Positions 37,804 through 48,450 of a stretch of DNA of 64,000 bases are shown here, in pieces; within the stretch, counting starts at the first letter, position 1; the number at the start of each line of letters is the position of its first letter. The DNA is from Massilia sp. IC2-477. GTDB lineage: Bacteria > Pseudomonadota > Gammaproteobacteria > Burkholderiales > Burkholderiaceae_D. A program made the translations under genes and the position numbers. The stretch covers positions 186,001 through 250,000 of the forward strand of contig NZ_JAJFEQ010000008.1 in the NCBI RefSeq assembly GCF_020707265.1, written 5' to 3'. The notes under the pieces were generated by a model, which was not told where the DNA came from, did not search any database, and worked only from the letters and a program-made list of their open reading frames with translations.

Positions 37804-40047
37804 TTAGAAAAGCAGCTCCAGGCGCAGGTCGGCCGTACGCGGGGCGCTCGGCGTGGTCATGCCGAAACTGTCGATCAGCGTCGGGCGCACCTTGTTCTCG
37901 ATGTTGCGCACGCGCGCCAGCAGACGCCAAGCGCCGGCTCCCGGCGCCCACGCCAGCGTGGCGTCGCTGCTGGTGTGCGCGGGCACGCGGTAGGTCAGCA
38001 GCTGGGTCGGGATGCCGAGGACGTACTCGCTGCTGGCGCGCGTGAACACGCCGGCGCTGAGCTGGCCGCCGGCAAGCGTCAGCCGCTGCTGGTAGCCGAG
38101 CGTAATCACGCGGCTCGGCGCCCGGTCCAGCTTGTGGCCTGCCCAGGACACGGTCGGCGTCGCCATATAACTCACGTAGCGGGCGTCGAGCAGGGTGAGA
38201 CCGTAGCTGAGGCGCCCGCCTGCTCCGACGCGCAGTTCGCCATCGAGCTCGAGGCCGCGGCTGCGCGCGGCGCCGGCGTTGCGGGTCAGGAGGCGCGGGG
38301 CGCCCGCGACGATCGCATTGCCGGTCAGCTGCAGGTTGGTGTAGTCGTAGTCGAATACAGCCGCATTGAGCGTCAGGCGGCCGCCCATCAGGCGCGACTT
38401 GACGCCGCCTTCCCAGGCGCGCAGTTCTTCCGGCTGGTAGTACAGGTACTCGGGCGTGACGGCGGTGGCAGCCGGGCAGGCGATGCCGAGGGCGCTGGCG
38501 CCGGCCACGCAGCCGTCGTTGAAGGCGCCGGCCTTGTAGCCGGTGGCCAGGCTGATGTAGGCCATGGTGCCTGGGGCCAGGTCGAACTCGGCGCCCAGGC
38601 GCCAGGTCGTGCGCCCTGTCGACAGGTCGGCGGCGCTCAGGATTCGGCGATCAAGGGCCGGGTTGAACACCGGGCCTTGCTGAAAGTCGGTCGAACCGAC
38701 CCGCCACTTGCGGTCCAGCGTGCGGCGCGCACCGGCGGTCAGGCGCAGGTCCGCGCGGGCGCGCCATGTCAACTGGCCGAATGTGGCGCGGCTGCGCGCT
38801 TCGGTACGCAGCGGGAAGGAGTAGTAGGGCGGCAGGCCGACCGGACGCAGGCCCTGGAAGGCATAGCTGGTGTCGGATTCTTCGCTGAACCAGTACAGGC
38901 CGCCCTGCGCACTGAACGGGCCATCGCCATTGCTGGCGACGCGCAGTTCGTGCGAATCCTGGGCATTGGCGCCGTCGTAGGTGTTGATCACGCCGAGCGC
39001 CAGTGTCGGCGCGATCCGGTAATAGTAGTTGTTGACCATCTGCTGGTCGAGTTCACGGTGCGAGCCGAGGTAGTAGAAGGTGGCCGGGCCCAGCTTCCAG
39101 CTCAGGTCGGCCGACAGGCCGCGCGCGCGGCGGTCCTGCATCCCCTGCACCGGTGCGATGTTCGTGGGGCGGAAGGCCATGGCCAGGCGCTCGTCCGTGC
39201 TGCCTGGTTTCCATACCGGGGCGCCGCTCGAAACGCCGGTATAGAAATTGGTGTCGGGGACGATGCGGTCGTTGTTGTCGGTGACGATGCTGTGGTCGTA
39301 GCGCAGCAGCAGCGCGGCGTCGGATCCAAGCGCGAGCTTGGCGCTCAGGCGCGCATCGCGGTCGTCGCGGTTCATGCCGGGCGTCCAGCGCGTGCCCTGC
39401 CGGTTTTCCAGGAAGGGGTCCTGCTCGCGCGCGCTGACGGCGGCGCGCAGGGCCAGCGCATCGTTCACCGGCACGTTGATGACGCCCTCGACCTTGCGGT
39501 TGCGATAGCTGCCCGCCTCGAGAGCAATCCGGCCTTCCAGCCGTGCTGTGGGCGCGTTCGAGATCACGTTGATCAGGCCTGCCGTGGTATTGCGGCCGTA
39601 CAGGGTGCCCTGCGGACCGCGCAGCACTTCGATGCGGTCGACGTCGAGGAAGTTGGCGGTCTGGCCGGCCGGCCGCGCGATGTAGACGCCATCCCGCATG
39701 AAGGCGGCGGACGGGTCGCCCTTGTCGGTGGTGTCGTTGTTGCTGATGCCGCGCATGCTCACGCGCAGGCCCGAGAAGGCCTGGTCGACGTGGACGTTGG
39801 GCAGGCGTGCACCGAGCGAGGCCGGGTTGTCGAGGCCGAGCTCGCGCAGCTGCTCGCCCTGGAGCACGCTGATCGCGACCGGGGTGCGCGAGATGGTGGA
39901 AACGGTGCGCTGGGCCGTGACCACGACTTCCGGAACGGCGTCTTCGTGGGCGGCCGGCACTTCCTGTGCCCCGACCATGCCGCAGGCGACGCTGGATACG
40001 GCAAGCGCCAGCAGCTTGCGCGCCGGACGGACCTGCATGACTTTCAT
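37804..40047 (-). CDS. TonB-dependent outer-membrane receptor
   Basis: A 747-residue receptor. The signal peptide runs to about residue 28 (ACGMVGAQ), the TonB-box-like element is PEVVVTAQR, and the plug (about 45-160) has RGISNND and VEVLRGPQGTLYGRNTTAGLINVIS with the typical RGPQ/GRNTxxG signature. The rest forms the 22-strand barrel and ends RTADLRLELLF with a terminal aromatic. The plug is of the siderophore/sugar catecholate-like class that proteobacteria use for diverse ligands, so the substrate is not clear. It is divergent from the secreted GH43 gene 40346 with 298 bp between, which may link it to carbohydrate uptake. A terminator follows. Confidence 0.92.
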   Translation of the reverse strand: MKVMQVRPARKLLALAVSSVACGMVGAQEVPAAHEDAVPEVVVTAQRTVSTISRTPVAISVLQGEQLRELGLDNPASLGARLPNVHVDQAFSGLRVSMRGISNNDTTDKGDPSAAFMRDGVYIARPAGQTANFLDVDRIEVLRGPQGTLYGRNTTAGLINVISNAPTARLEGRIALEAGSYRNRKVEGVINVPVNDALALRAAVSAREQDPFLENRQGTRWTPGMNRDDRDARLSAKLALGSDAALLLRYDHSIVTDNNDRIVPDTNFYTGVSSGAPVWKPGSTDERLAMAFRPTNIAPVQGMQDRRARGLSADLSWKLGPATFYYLGSHRELDQQMVNNYYYRIAPTLALGVINTYDGANAQDSHELRVASNGDGPFSAQGGLYWFSEESDTSYAFQGLRPVGLPPYYSFPLRTEARSRATFGQLTWRARADLRLTAGARRTLDRKWRVGSTDFQQGPVFNPALDRRILSAADLSTGRTTWRLGAEFDLAPGTMAYISLATGYKAGAFNDGCVAGASALGIACPAATAVTPEYLYYQPEELRAWEGGVKSRLMGGRLTLNAAVFDYDYTNLQLTGNAIVAGAPRLLTRNAGAARSRGLELDGELRVGAGGRLSYGLTLLDARYVSYMATPTVSWAGHKLDRAPSRVITLGYQQRLTLAGGQLSAGVFTRASSEYVLGIPTQLLTYRVPAHTSSDATLAWAPGAGAWRLLARVRNIENKVRPTLIDSFGMTTPSAPRTADLRLELLF

Positions 40048-40345
40048 TTCAGACTTCCCCTGTTTCTTCTTGTTAATTCTCTCACTCTGGCCGCATCCCT
40101 GTTGTTCTATTTCGACAACTTTGCGATGATGCTTGGATGCAGCCCGGGCAGTCTAGCAGGTAGTGACAACGGGCAATAGTCCTACAAAAATAATTGAACG
40201 AAAATATCATCCAGCTACAACGATTGACTAGACAATTTGGCCAGAACGGCAAGGCCGAGGCCCACCCGTGCGCCGCCGGACACACGAATAGAATATTTTT
40301 TGGGCAATAACAGGCGTCCTGCCCGGGCGCCCACGAGGAGACCCC
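40048..40345. other. Divergent intergenic region, TonB receptor / secreted GH43
   Basis: A 298-bp AT-rich gap relative to the flanking genes. GTCTAG-like and CTAGAC-like motifs occur near 40150 and 40229, and TTGACT is present near 40224, but I cannot assemble a convincing -35/-10 pair in either direction. No coding sequence or RNA is apparent. Confidence 0.4.
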
Positions 40346-42157
40346 ATGATGCGATTCCCGCGACTGCCCGTCTGCCTGGCGGCGCTGTTCCTGGCCTGCG
40401 GCGCCGCGGCCCAGTCCGCTGCCGCGAGCACCTATACCAATCCGCTGCCGCTGCGCTTGGCCGACGGCAGCTTGGCCGAGAGCTGCGCCGACCCGGCGCT
40501 GCTGCGCGACCGCACCTCGTCGCCCACCGTCTGGTACCTGTACTGCACCATGGACCCGGTCAGCCGCAAGGAACGCGATGGAGCGGGCTGGAAGTTCCGC
40601 ATGATGCCGGTCTACCGCTCGGTCGACCTGGTCAACTGGCACTTCGTACGCGACTCCTTCGACCGGCGCCCGGCCGGCCTCGCGGGCCCGAAGGCCGGGC
40701 TGTGGGCGCCCGAGCCGGTGTACCAGAACGGCAGCTACTACCTGTATTTCACGGTCACCGACGTGGCCGACCGCCACAGCCCGGAAAAGGGCTGCGAGGC
40801 GGACAGCGGCATCGCGGTGGCGACCAGCGCTTCGCCGGCCGGACCGTGGAAAGCGGTGGAGCGCCCGGTGGTGGCGCCGCGCCGCGCTGGCGCCGGCTGT
40901 AACTTCCAATGGACCTTCGATCCGGACGTGGTCGAGGACGGGCAGGGCGACCGCTGGCTGTATTACGGCAGCTACGGCGGCGGCATTTTTGTCCAGCGCC
41001 TGTCGAAGGATGGGCTGCAGGTTGAAGGCAATGCGGTGCGCGTGGGGGCCGCCAATCGCTACGAGGGCGCGGAAGTGGTGCGGGTGGGTAAATACTGGTA
41101 CATGTTCGCGTCCACCACCGACTGCTGCCGCGGCCCGCTGACCGGTTACGCCCTGATGGTTGGCCGCGCGACCAGTCCGGAAGGCCCGTTCCTCGACCGC
41201 GAGGGCAATGACATGGCCGCCGCGCGCGCCGGCGGCACCCCGGTGCTGCCGCAGAACGGCAACCGCTGGGTCGGCGCAGGCCACAACAGCGTGTTCCAGG
41301 ACGCGGCCGGTCAATGGTGGACGCTGTACCACGCGGTGGACCGCAACCAGGGTTATTTCAGCGTCGAGGACAAGCTGACGCGGCGCCCGCTGCTGCTGGA
41401 CCGTGTCGATTGGGTGGATGGGTGGCCGGTCATCAACCGCGGTGACGGGCCGTCGGACCGCCCCATGCAGGGGCCTGCGGTCACCCCGGGACCGCTGCCG
41501 GCGGCGCTGCCGGCGGCGCCTACGCCGGTGGCGACCACACCGCTGTGGAGCGAGCGCTTCGACAAGGCCCAGCTGGATGCACGCTGGAGCTGGATCCGCC
41601 CGCGTGCAGCCGGCAGCTGGAGCAGCGGCCAGCCGGGTCTGCGCCTGTCGACCCAGCCGACCGACCTGCATGTCGACACCAACAGCGCCGCCGTGCTGGC
41701 CACGCCGCTACCCGAAGGCGACCTGCGCATCCTGGCGCGCATCCGCCTGGACGCGCCGCTCGACTGTTGCGAGAAGCCGGTGCAGGCCGGGATCGTGGTG
41801 ATGCGCGACGACGACAACTACGTCAAGCTGGTGGAACTGGCGCACGAGGGCTTGCGCCAGGTCGAGTTCGGCAAGGAGCTGGCGCCGGTCGCCAAGGGCT
41901 ATCCGCGCTACGGCAACACGGTGGCCGGCACGCCGGGCGAATGGACCTGGCTGCGCATCGACATCCGCCGCGTCGGCGACGAGGAGCACTACACGGCCTG
42001 GTCGCAGGCCGAGGGCAAGACCAAGGGCGCCTGGGTCGGCGGCACGACCTGGACCCACCGCCTGGGCGGCAAGGCCCGCCTAGGGCTGGTGGCGATGGGC
42101 GGCGCCGGACACGCCGTCACGATCGACGAGGTCCGGATCGAGCGCCTGCCGCGCTGA
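40346..42157 (+). CDS. Secreted glycoside hydrolase family 43 protein with C-terminal lectin-like domain
   Basis: A 603-residue exported enzyme. The signal peptide is MMRFPRLPVCLAALFLACGA (cleavage after AAAQ). The five-blade GH43 domain (about 30-375) shows the catalytic base Asp in ESCADPALLRD, the pKa modulator Asp in WTFDPDVVED and the acid Glu in LWAPEPVYQNGSYYLYF. The C-terminal half (about 400-600) is a beta-sandwich of the DUF1349/GH43-C2 kind that usually binds or shapes substrate. It should hydrolyse arabinan or xylan side chains in the periplasm or outside the cell. ATG 40346 has GAGGAG upstream (a second ATG follows at once). Its last 78 bases overlap the convergent EamA gene. Confidence 0.9.
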   Translation: MMRFPRLPVCLAALFLACGAAAQSAAASTYTNPLPLRLADGSLAESCADPALLRDRTSSPTVWYLYCTMDPVSRKERDGAGWKFRMMPVYRSVDLVNWHFVRDSFDRRPAGLAGPKAGLWAPEPVYQNGSYYLYFTVTDVADRHSPEKGCEADSGIAVATSASPAGPWKAVERPVVAPRRAGAGCNFQWTFDPDVVEDGQGDRWLYYGSYGGGIFVQRLSKDGLQVEGNAVRVGAANRYEGAEVVRVGKYWYMFASTTDCCRGPLTGYALMVGRATSPEGPFLDREGNDMAAARAGGTPVLPQNGNRWVGAGHNSVFQDAAGQWWTLYHAVDRNQGYFSVEDKLTRRPLLLDRVDWVDGWPVINRGDGPSDRPMQGPAVTPGPLPAALPAAPTPVATTPLWSERFDKAQLDARWSWIRPRAAGSWSSGQPGLRLSTQPTDLHVDTNSAAVLATPLPEGDLRILARIRLDAPLDCCEKPVQAGIVVMRDDDNYVKLVELAHEGLRQVEFGKELAPVAKGYPRYGNTVAGTPGEWTWLRIDIRRVGDEEHYTAWSQAEGKTKGAWVGGTTWTHRLGGKARLGLVAMGGAGHAVTIDEVRIERLPR

Positions 42158-43078
42158 ATCGTCTTGCGCTGCATGGGCGTGCACCGACCAGGTCACGCCC
42201 GCTACCAGTAGCGCGATCGCGGCCAGCTCGAGCGCGCGCGGGCCGTGGCCGCGGTACAGGAAGCCATACAGCAGCGCGAACAGGGTCTCGAACAGGATCA
42301 GCTGGCCGGACAGCGTGACCGGCACGCGCCGGCTGGCCACGTTCCACAGGCCGTTGCCGATCACCGAAGCGCCCAGCGCCACCAGCGCATTGCAGGCCCA
42401 GAACAGCTGCCAGTCGCGCGCCGGTCCTGCGCCCGTCCCGATGCCGAAGGCCCAGGCAACGCAGCCGAGTACCAAGGCGATCACGCCGGTCGCGAGGCCA
42501 TACAGGGCCGACCACTGGGTGCTGGAGAACTGCGGATTGCGCTTCAGGTAGCGCGCGTTGTCGAGGGCATACCAGCTCCAGCAGAGCAAAGCGCCCGCCG
42601 CGCACAGCATGCCGAGCAGGATGTCGGCGGCAGACGTGCTAGGGCCGGCATGCAGGAAGCTGTCGACGTTGATGCAGGCGATGCCGGCCGCCACCAGCAG
42701 GAGCGGCAGCGCCAGGCGCCGCAGCGGCAGGGCGCCGTGGTCGTTGCGGCCCATCAGGGTGACCACCACCGGCAGCATGCCGATGATCAGGGACGTTGGC
42801 GCCACCCCGGCATACTTCACGCCGGCCGCGAGCAGCATGTAATACACGATGTTCCCCGCCAGCGCATGGCGCAGCAGCGCCGCGTAATCGGCCGGCAGCA
42901 GGCTGGTCAGCAGGGACTTCAGGCGCGGCAACAGCAGCACCAGGGCCATGGCGCCGTAGGCGGTATAGCGGCCGACCGCCAGTTCCAGCGGCGAGAACGC
43001 CGCCAGCAAGGCGGGCGCGATGAACACCAGGCCCCACAAGGCTCCTGCAGCCAGGCCGCACAGCACACCGATCCACAT
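42080..43078 (-). CDS. EamA/DMT-family transporter
   Basis: A 332-residue drug/metabolite transporter with about ten membrane helices in two EamA repeats (about 5-140 and 155-300). It begins MWIGVLCGLAAGALWGLVFI, a typical EamA start. It likely exports small metabolites such as amino acids or purines, or takes up small solutes; the substrate is unpredictable. It diverges from the binding-protein gene 43211 and overlaps the GH43 3' end by 78 bases. Confidence 0.85.
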   Translation of the reverse strand: MWIGVLCGLAAGALWGLVFIAPALLAAFSPLELAVGRYTAYGAMALVLLLPRLKSLLTSLLPADYAALLRHALAGNIVYYMLLAAGVKYAGVAPTSLIIGMLPVVVTLMGRNDHGALPLRRLALPLLLVAAGIACINVDSFLHAGPSTSAADILLGMLCAAGALLCWSWYALDNARYLKRNPQFSSTQWSALYGLATGVIALVLGCVAWAFGIGTGAGPARDWQLFWACNALVALGASVIGNGLWNVASRRVPVTLSGQLILFETLFALLYGFLYRGHGPRALELAAIALLVAGVTWSVHAHAAQDDSARQALDPDLVDRDGVSGAAHRHQP

Positions 43079-43141
43079 CCCCGTCCACCGCCAAAAAGGC
43101 TGATTCTACCTCGCACGCATTCATGCCTGCAGGACAGCCCC

Positions 43142-43168
43142 TATTAATAATTATTTGCTAGTATTAAT
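43142..43168. repeat. Direct repeat TATTAAT-N13-TATTAAT upstream of the sugar ABC operon
   Basis: Identical heptamers 20 bp apart (two helical turns) at 43142-43148 and 43162-43168 in an AT-rich stretch before the binding-protein gene. AATAATTATT at 43146-43155 is also self-complementary. Plausible regulator or UP-element site; low certainty. Confidence 0.35.
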
Positions 43169-43210
43169 GATAAAAGAGTGGCATCCCACCAGATCGACCA
43201 GGAGACAGGC

Positions 43211-44506
43211 TTGACCCCATTCACGTTGCGCCTCGCCGGCGCGGTGCTGGCAGCGCTGCTGTGCGCACCCACGTGCGCGTTGGCGCAGACCGAAGTGCGC
43301 ATGTGGACGCTACTGAGCGGCGGCGATGGTGCGCGCATGGCGGCGCTGGTTGAACGCTTCAATGCCAGCCAGCGCGAGGTGAGGGTGGTCAGCACCACGC
43401 TGAAGTGGGGCGAGCCCTTCTACACGAAGCTCATCACCTCGTCCGTGGTCGGCGCCGGTCCCGACATCGCCACCGTGCACCTGTCGCGCATGACCAACCT
43501 GGCCGGCGGCGGCGTGCTGCGCCCGATCGCGCCGAACGAACTGCGCCAGGCGGGCCTGAACCCGGCCGACTTCTATCCGCGCCAGTGGGAGAAATCCCAG
43601 CACGCCGGCAAGACCTATGCGATTCCGCTCGACCTGCACCCGCTGGTCCTGTACTACAACAAGAACCTGGTCGGCAAGGCGGGACTGCTCGACGCGGGCG
43701 GCAATCTGAAGCCGATCCAGGGCATCGATGCCCTGACAAGCGCCTTCCGCGCCGTACGCCAGGCCACTGGCCGCCCCGGCATGACGATGGAGAGCAACCA
43801 GAGTTCCTACGCGGTGTTGCGGTTGTGGCTGTCGATGCTGGCCCAGCGCGAGGTTCCGCTGATCCAGAACGGGCGCTTCGCCTACGGGGCCGCCGGCGTG
43901 GATTCGCTGACCCGCATCAGCGACTGGTTCGCCAAGGGCTATGCCCAGGCCGGGCTGAACTACCAGGCATCGACCAGCCAGTTCATGGGCGGCAACGCCG
44001 GCTTCATGATCAACGGCGTGTGGGAAGTGCCCGAGATGGTGCGCGCGACCAAGCAGGGCACCCTCGGCTTCGAGTACGGCATCGTGCCGCTGCCGCGCAT
44101 GTACGGTAACGACAGCGTCTGGGCCGATTCGCACGCCTTCGCGATCCCTGCCAACGAAGGCGAGGCGATGTCGCCGCAGAAGCTGCGCGCCGTAATGCGC
44201 TTCATCGCCTTTGTCACCAAGAATTCGCTGACCTGGGCCGAGGGCGGCCACGTGCTGGCCTACCGGCCGGTGGCCGAGTCGCCGGCCGCGTTGTCCCTCA
44301 TGCCCAACCGTCTGTATGCGGAAGTTGCGCGCAGCGTGATCTACGCGCCGGACGCCTGGTACATGGGCGCCGCCGGTCCGCTGGAGGCGATGGCCTCGAA
44401 GTACCTGCCGGCCGCACTCTCGTCGCAACTCACGCCTACCCAGGCGCTGCGCATGTTCGAAACCGAAGCGGCGCTCTTGCTGCGCAAGCGCGCGCCGCGC
44501 TACTAG
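43211..44506 (+). CDS. Extracellular solute-binding protein, carbohydrate ABC importer
   Basis: A 431-residue family 1 binding protein. The signal peptide is MTPFTLRLAGAVLAALLCAP up to ALAQ, then TEVRMWTLLSGGDGARMAALVERFN starts the mature fold. It captures an oligosaccharide in the periplasm for the two permeases that follow. The start is TTG 43211 with AGGAG 6 bases upstream; a GTG at 43178 would give an odd polar extension before the signal peptide. The next gene begins 8 bases after the stop. GenBank-style names for such proteins are MalE- or UgpB-like, but the ligand is not known. Confidence 0.92.
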   Translation: MTPFTLRLAGAVLAALLCAPTCALAQTEVRMWTLLSGGDGARMAALVERFNASQREVRVVSTTLKWGEPFYTKLITSSVVGAGPDIATVHLSRMTNLAGGGVLRPIAPNELRQAGLNPADFYPRQWEKSQHAGKTYAIPLDLHPLVLYYNKNLVGKAGLLDAGGNLKPIQGIDALTSAFRAVRQATGRPGMTMESNQSSYAVLRLWLSMLAQREVPLIQNGRFAYGAAGVDSLTRISDWFAKGYAQAGLNYQASTSQFMGGNAGFMINGVWEVPEMVRATKQGTLGFEYGIVPLPRMYGNDSVWADSHAFAIPANEGEAMSPQKLRAVMRFIAFVTKNSLTWAEGGHVLAYRPVAESPAALSLMPNRLYAEVARSVIYAPDAWYMGAAGPLEAMASKYLPAALSSQLTPTQALRMFETEAALLLRKRAPRY

Positions 44507-44514
44507 GAGGGACG

Positions 44515-45396
44515 ATGTCCAGGCACCATACCCAGGGCGGGCGCGGCGACACGCTGTCGGCATTCACACTGCTGGCGCCCTTCGCCATCGTGTTCCTGCT
44601 GTTCTTCTTGCTGCCGGCGCTTCAGACCTTCTACATGAGCCTGACCGAGAGCAGCCTGACCCGCACCAATGCCTTCATCGGCATCGACAACTACGTGACG
44701 CTGGTGCAGGACCCATCCTTCTGGTCGGCGGTCGGCAATACCTTCTATTTCGCGCTGCTGACCGTGGTGCCGCTGACCGCGCTCGGCCTCTTGATGGCGC
44801 TGCTGGTCGACCACTTCACCCGCGCCAGCGCGCTGCTGCAGGGGGCCTTCTTCCTTCCCTACGTGCTGCCGATCTCGGTGATGACCCTGATCGCCGACTG
44901 GATGCTGCAGCCATCATCGGGCGTGATCAACCACATCTTCGATACCCAGCGCGCCTGGCTGGCCGACCTGACCTGGGCCCTGCCTTCGGTCGCCATCGCC
45001 ACGGTCTGGTGGACGGTCGGCTTCAACATGCTGCTCTTCCTGGCGGGCCTGCGCAACATTCCGGCCGACCTGTACGAGGCGGCGGCGCTGGACGGCGCCC
45101 GCGGCTTCACCCTGTTCCGGACCATCACCTGGCCGGCCATGCGCCCGGTCGTCGGCCTGGCCCTGGTGCTGCAGCTGATCGCCTCGATGAAGGTGTTCGG
45201 CCAGACCTACATCCTGACCGTCGGCGGCCCCTTCAACACCACCCGCATGACCCTGCACTACATGTACGAGACCGCCTTCATCCAGAGCGACGCCGGCTAT
45301 GCGGCCGCGATCGCGATGGCGTTCGTGGCGATCGTGGTGGCGCTGTCGCTGGCCCAGGCCGCGTTCTCGCGCTGGCTGTCGCGGGAGGGCGCATGA
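44515..45396 (+). CDS. Carbohydrate ABC transporter permease (MalF-like)
   Basis: A 293-residue inner-membrane permease with six helices and the EAA loop ([21 protein letters not shown], about 185-205) that contacts the ATPase. It forms the channel with the next permease. ATG 44515 has AGGAGGGACG directly upstream, and its stop overlaps the next start as ATGA. The topology matches sugar permeases of the CUT1 class that carry di- and oligosaccharides. Confidence 0.92.
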   Translation: MSRHHTQGGRGDTLSAFTLLAPFAIVFLLFFLLPALQTFYMSLTESSLTRTNAFIGIDNYVTLVQDPSFWSAVGNTFYFALLTVVPLTALGLLMALLVDHFTRASALLQGAFFLPYVLPISVMTLIADWMLQPSSGVINHIFDTQRAWLADLTWALPSVAIATVWWTVGFNMLLFLAGLRNIPADLYEAAALDGARGFTLFRTITWPAMRPVVGLALVLQLIASMKVFGQTYILTVGGPFNTTRMTLHYMYETAFIQSDAGYAAAIAMAFVAIVVALSLAQAAFSRWLSREGA

Positions 45397-46238
45397 AGGG
45401 CACGCTGCACGCCCGCGCCAATGCCGGCTGGAGCATGGTCGGCGCCGTCGCGGCTGTTCTGCTGGTCGCATTGTGGGTGGCGCCGCTGCTGTGGGCCATG
45501 AGCACGGCGCTGCGCCCGGAGCACGAGACTGTCTCCGCTGTCTTCCATTGGTTGCCGCAGCAATGGACCTTGGCGGCCTTTGCCAAGGTGCTGGCTGCGG
45601 GCCGGGTCGGGCGCTGGCTATTCAACAGCGCGCTGGTGGCGCTGCTGGTGACGGTGGCGACGATGGCCCTGTCCCTGATGGCCGCCTACGCCTTTTCGCA
45701 GCTACGCTTCCGCGGACGCTCGCTGCTGTTCGGGCTGACGATGCTGTCCTTTCTTGTGCCCTTCGAAGCCCTGCTGGTGCCGCTGTTCCGCATCATGAAC
45801 CAGCTCGGCCTGATCAACAGCTATGCCGGCATCGTGCTGCCGCAGGTGGTGGCGCCGGTGGTCATCTACGTATTCAAGCAATTCTTCGACACCGTGCCGG
45901 CCGACTTCCGCGAAGCCGCCGTGATGGACGGCGCCGGGCCGCTGCGCATCCTGTGGAGCGTCTACCTGCCGCTCTCGGGCAACATCGTGTGGGCGATGGC
46001 GATCGTCACCTTCATCGCCGCGTGGAACAACTTCCTGTGGCCGTTCATCATCGTCACCTCGAACGAGATGATGACGATCCCGCTCGGGCTGACCCAGACC
46101 TACGACGCGTATGGCGTCATCTATGCCCAGCTGATGGCGGCGGCCCTGCTCGGCGCGCTGCCGGTGGCGCTGGCCTATGTGCTGTTCCAGCGCCGGGTGA
46201 CGCACGGCTTCCTGGCCGCCACCGGCCTCAAAGGTTAA
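45393..46238 (+). CDS. Carbohydrate ABC transporter permease (MalG-like)
   Basis: A 281-residue CUT1 permease. Six helices and an EAA loop ([23 protein letters not shown], about 180-202) are present. It overlaps the upstream permease by four bases, so the two are coupled. The next gene, the ATPase, begins 14 bases after its stop with GGAGAGA upstream. Confidence 0.92.
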   Translation: MKGTLHARANAGWSMVGAVAAVLLVALWVAPLLWAMSTALRPEHETVSAVFHWLPQQWTLAAFAKVLAAGRVGRWLFNSALVALLVTVATMALSLMAAYAFSQLRFRGRSLLFGLTMLSFLVPFEALLVPLFRIMNQLGLINSYAGIVLPQVVAPVVIYVFKQFFDTVPADFREAAVMDGAGPLRILWSVYLPLSGNIVWAMAIVTFIAAWNNFLWPFIIVTSNEMMTIPLGLTQTYDAYGVIYAQLMAAALLGALPVALAYVLFQRRVTHGFLAATGLKG

Positions 46239-46252
46239 CCGACGGAGAGAGC

Positions 46253-47359
46253 ATGGCATCTGTGCGCCTGCAAGGCATTACCAAGCAGTACGAGAACAAC
46301 CTGGTCATCAAGGGCATCGACCTGGACATCGCGGACGGCGAGTTCGTGGTGCTGGTCGGCCCGTCGGGCTGCGGCAAGTCGACCCTGCTGCGCATCGTCG
46401 CGGGCCTGGAAGACGTCAGCTCCGGCACCGTGGAGATTGGCGGCCGCGACTGCACCGGCGTGGAGCCGGCGCGGCGCGGCATCGCCATGGTGTTCCAGAG
46501 CTATGCGCTGTACCCGCACATGACGGTGGCCGAGAACATGGGCTTCGCCCTCAAGCTGGCGAAGGTCCCGCGCGACGAGATCGCCGAGCGGGTGGCGCGC
46601 GCCGCCGAGATCCTGCAGATCGGCCACCTGCTCGAGCGCCGTCCCAAGGCGCTCTCGGGCGGACAGCGCCAGCGCGTCGCGATCGGCCGCGCCATCGTGC
46701 GCAAACCCGAGGTCTTCCTGTTCGACGAGCCGCTGTCGAACCTGGACGCGGCCCTGCGCGGCCAGACCCGGGTCGAGTTGGCGCGCCTGCACCGCGAACT
46801 GGGCGCGACCATGATCTACGTGACCCACGACCAGGTCGAAGCCATGACCCTGGGCCAGAAGATCGTGGTCTTCAATGGCGGGCGCATCGAGCAGGCCGGC
46901 ACGCCGCTCGAGCTGTACGAGCGGCCGGCTAACCAGTTCGTGGCCGGGTTCCTCGGTTCGCCGCGCATGAATTTCCTGCCCGGCGCACTGGCGGGCGAGG
47001 AGGGCGCAACCGCCCATGTGCGCCTGGCGGGCGGCGCCGTGGTTCACGTGGCCGCCGACGCCGCTCATGCCGCGCCGGGCAGCGCGGTCACGCTGGGCGT
47101 GCGGCCCGAGCACCTGCGCGTTGAGAGAGAAGGGAGCGCCGGGATCCCGGCCACCGTGACCCTGGTCGAGTATCTGGGCGATTCCACCATCGTCTACGCC
47201 CAGGTCGAGGGCGTGCCCGAGATGGTGTCGCTCAAGTGCCGTCCCGATGCCCCCTGTCCGAAGAACGGCGAACGGGTGACGCTCGCCTTCGATCCAGCCC
47301 ACGGCCACCTGTTCGATGCCGACGGCGCCGCGCTGCCGCGCGCGCCGCTGCCGCGATGA
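46253..47359 (+). CDS. ugpC: Carbohydrate ABC transporter ATPase (UgpC/MsmK/MalK-like)
   Basis: A 368-residue ATPase. Walker A is GPSGCGKST (about 38-46), signature SGGQRQR, Walker [13 protein letters not shown], switch His in [13 protein letters not shown]. The C-terminal regulatory TOBE-like domains (about 240-360) are typical of CUT1 ATPases. ATG 46253 has GGAGAGAGC upstream; the long in-frame extension back to 45299 is a shadow through the permease gene. The end overlaps the LacI start (ATGA). It powers the two permeases. Confidence 0.93.
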   Translation: MASVRLQGITKQYENNLVIKGIDLDIADGEFVVLVGPSGCGKSTLLRIVAGLEDVSSGTVEIGGRDCTGVEPARRGIAMVFQSYALYPHMTVAENMGFALKLAKVPRDEIAERVARAAEILQIGHLLERRPKALSGGQRQRVAIGRAIVRKPEVFLFDEPLSNLDAALRGQTRVELARLHRELGATMIYVTHDQVEAMTLGQKIVVFNGGRIEQAGTPLELYERPANQFVAGFLGSPRMNFLPGALAGEEGATAHVRLAGGAVVHVAADAAHAAPGSAVTLGVRPEHLRVEREGSAGIPATVTLVEYLGDSTIVYAQVEGVPEMVSLKCRPDAPCPKNGERVTLAFDPAHGHLFDADGAALPRAPLPR

Positions 47360-48396
47360 GCGAAACGGGCCGCGCCCGGCGGCCCACCATGACCGACATC
47401 GCCAAGCTGGCCGGCGTGTCGCAGTCCACGGTGTCCCTCGTCATCAACCACATGAGCGGGGCCAAGGTGTCCGCCGCCACCCGCAACAAGGTGCTGCGCA
47501 TCGCGCGCGAGCTGGGCTACCCGGTGGAGCGGCCCGGCCATCCGGCCGCCGTCCACGAGCGCAACCTGATCGTGTATCTCACCGACGAGCTGTCCACCAG
47601 CCCGCACGCGATGCAGACCATCGACGGCGCCCGCGACGCGGCGTGGAAGCATGACTGCCTGCTCTCCGTGTACGCCACCCGCAGCGACCCCGAATACGAA
47701 CAGACCATCCTGCAGCGGGTGCTGGGCGACCCCAGCCTGCTGGGCGTGGTCTACGCCACCATCTTCACGCGCTCGGTCTCGGTGCCAGCCCCGCTGGCCG
47801 GGGTGCCGACCGTGCTGTTGAACTGCCATACGCGGGAGCGCCTGTACTCCTCGGTGGTGCCGAGCGAAGTCCTGGGCGGCTTTGCGGCCACCACCCACCT
47901 GCTCGACGCTGGGCACCGCCGCATCGGCCTGATCAACGGCGAAGGCTGGATCGAGGCCGCCGCCGAGCGCCTCAAGGGCTACCGCCAGGCCCTGTCCACG
48001 CGCGATATTCCCTTCGATGCGCTGCTGGTGCGCGAAGGCGACTGGCAGGTCAGCAGCGGCCACGAGCATGCGCGCACTCTGCTGGACCTGCCCGACCCGC
48101 CCACGGCCCTGTTCTGCGCGAACGACCTGATGGCGGTCGGGGCCATCGAAGCGGTGCGCGAGCGTGGGCTGGACGTGCCGCGCCAGGTCTCCGTGGTCGG
48201 CTACGACGACCAGGACATCGCCCGTTATACCCAGCCACCGCTCACCACAGTGTTGTTACCAAACTACGAAATGGGGTACTGGGCTGCAGAAAGTTTGGTC
48301 GCCCAGGTCAATGGCGGGGTAGCCCGCCGCACCAGCATGAAGATGGATTGCCCTCTGGTGGAGCGTGATTCCGTCGCTCCTTTTTGCCGGATTTGA
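47356..48396 (+). CDS. LacI-family transcriptional regulator
   Basis: A 346-residue repressor-type regulator. The helix-turn-helix [20 protein letters not shown] and hinge (residues ~12-65) are followed by a periplasmic-binding-like effector domain (about 75-340) with [17 protein letters not shown] and [18 protein letters not shown]. It should respond to a sugar product of the pathway. Its ATG overlaps the ATPase stop (ATGA), so it sits at the end of the import operon and just before the second TonB receptor, whose upstream dyad (48451-48483) is a likely target. Confidence 0.93.
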   Translation: MSETGRARRPTMTDIAKLAGVSQSTVSLVINHMSGAKVSAATRNKVLRIARELGYPVERPGHPAAVHERNLIVYLTDELSTSPHAMQTIDGARDAAWKHDCLLSVYATRSDPEYEQTILQRVLGDPSLLGVVYATIFTRSVSVPAPLAGVPTVLLNCHTRERLYSSVVPSEVLGGFAATTHLLDAGHRRIGLINGEGWIEAAAERLKGYRQALSTRDIPFDALLVREGDWQVSSGHEHARTLLDLPDPPTALFCANDLMAVGAIEAVRERGLDVPRQVSVVGYDDQDIARYTQPPLTTVLLPNYEMGYWAAESLVAQVNGGVARRTSMKMDCPLVERDSVAPFCRI

Positions 48397-48450
48397 GCGT
48401 TTCTTGAGTGCGCCATTGCGGTGCGATTTCGGATAGTTTTGTCATATTGG

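Noticed and set aside
45299-46252. Long in-frame extension of the sugar ATPase gene
   Set aside because: The added part is an out-of-frame reading of the permease gene; the ATPase begins at 46253 with its own ribosome site.
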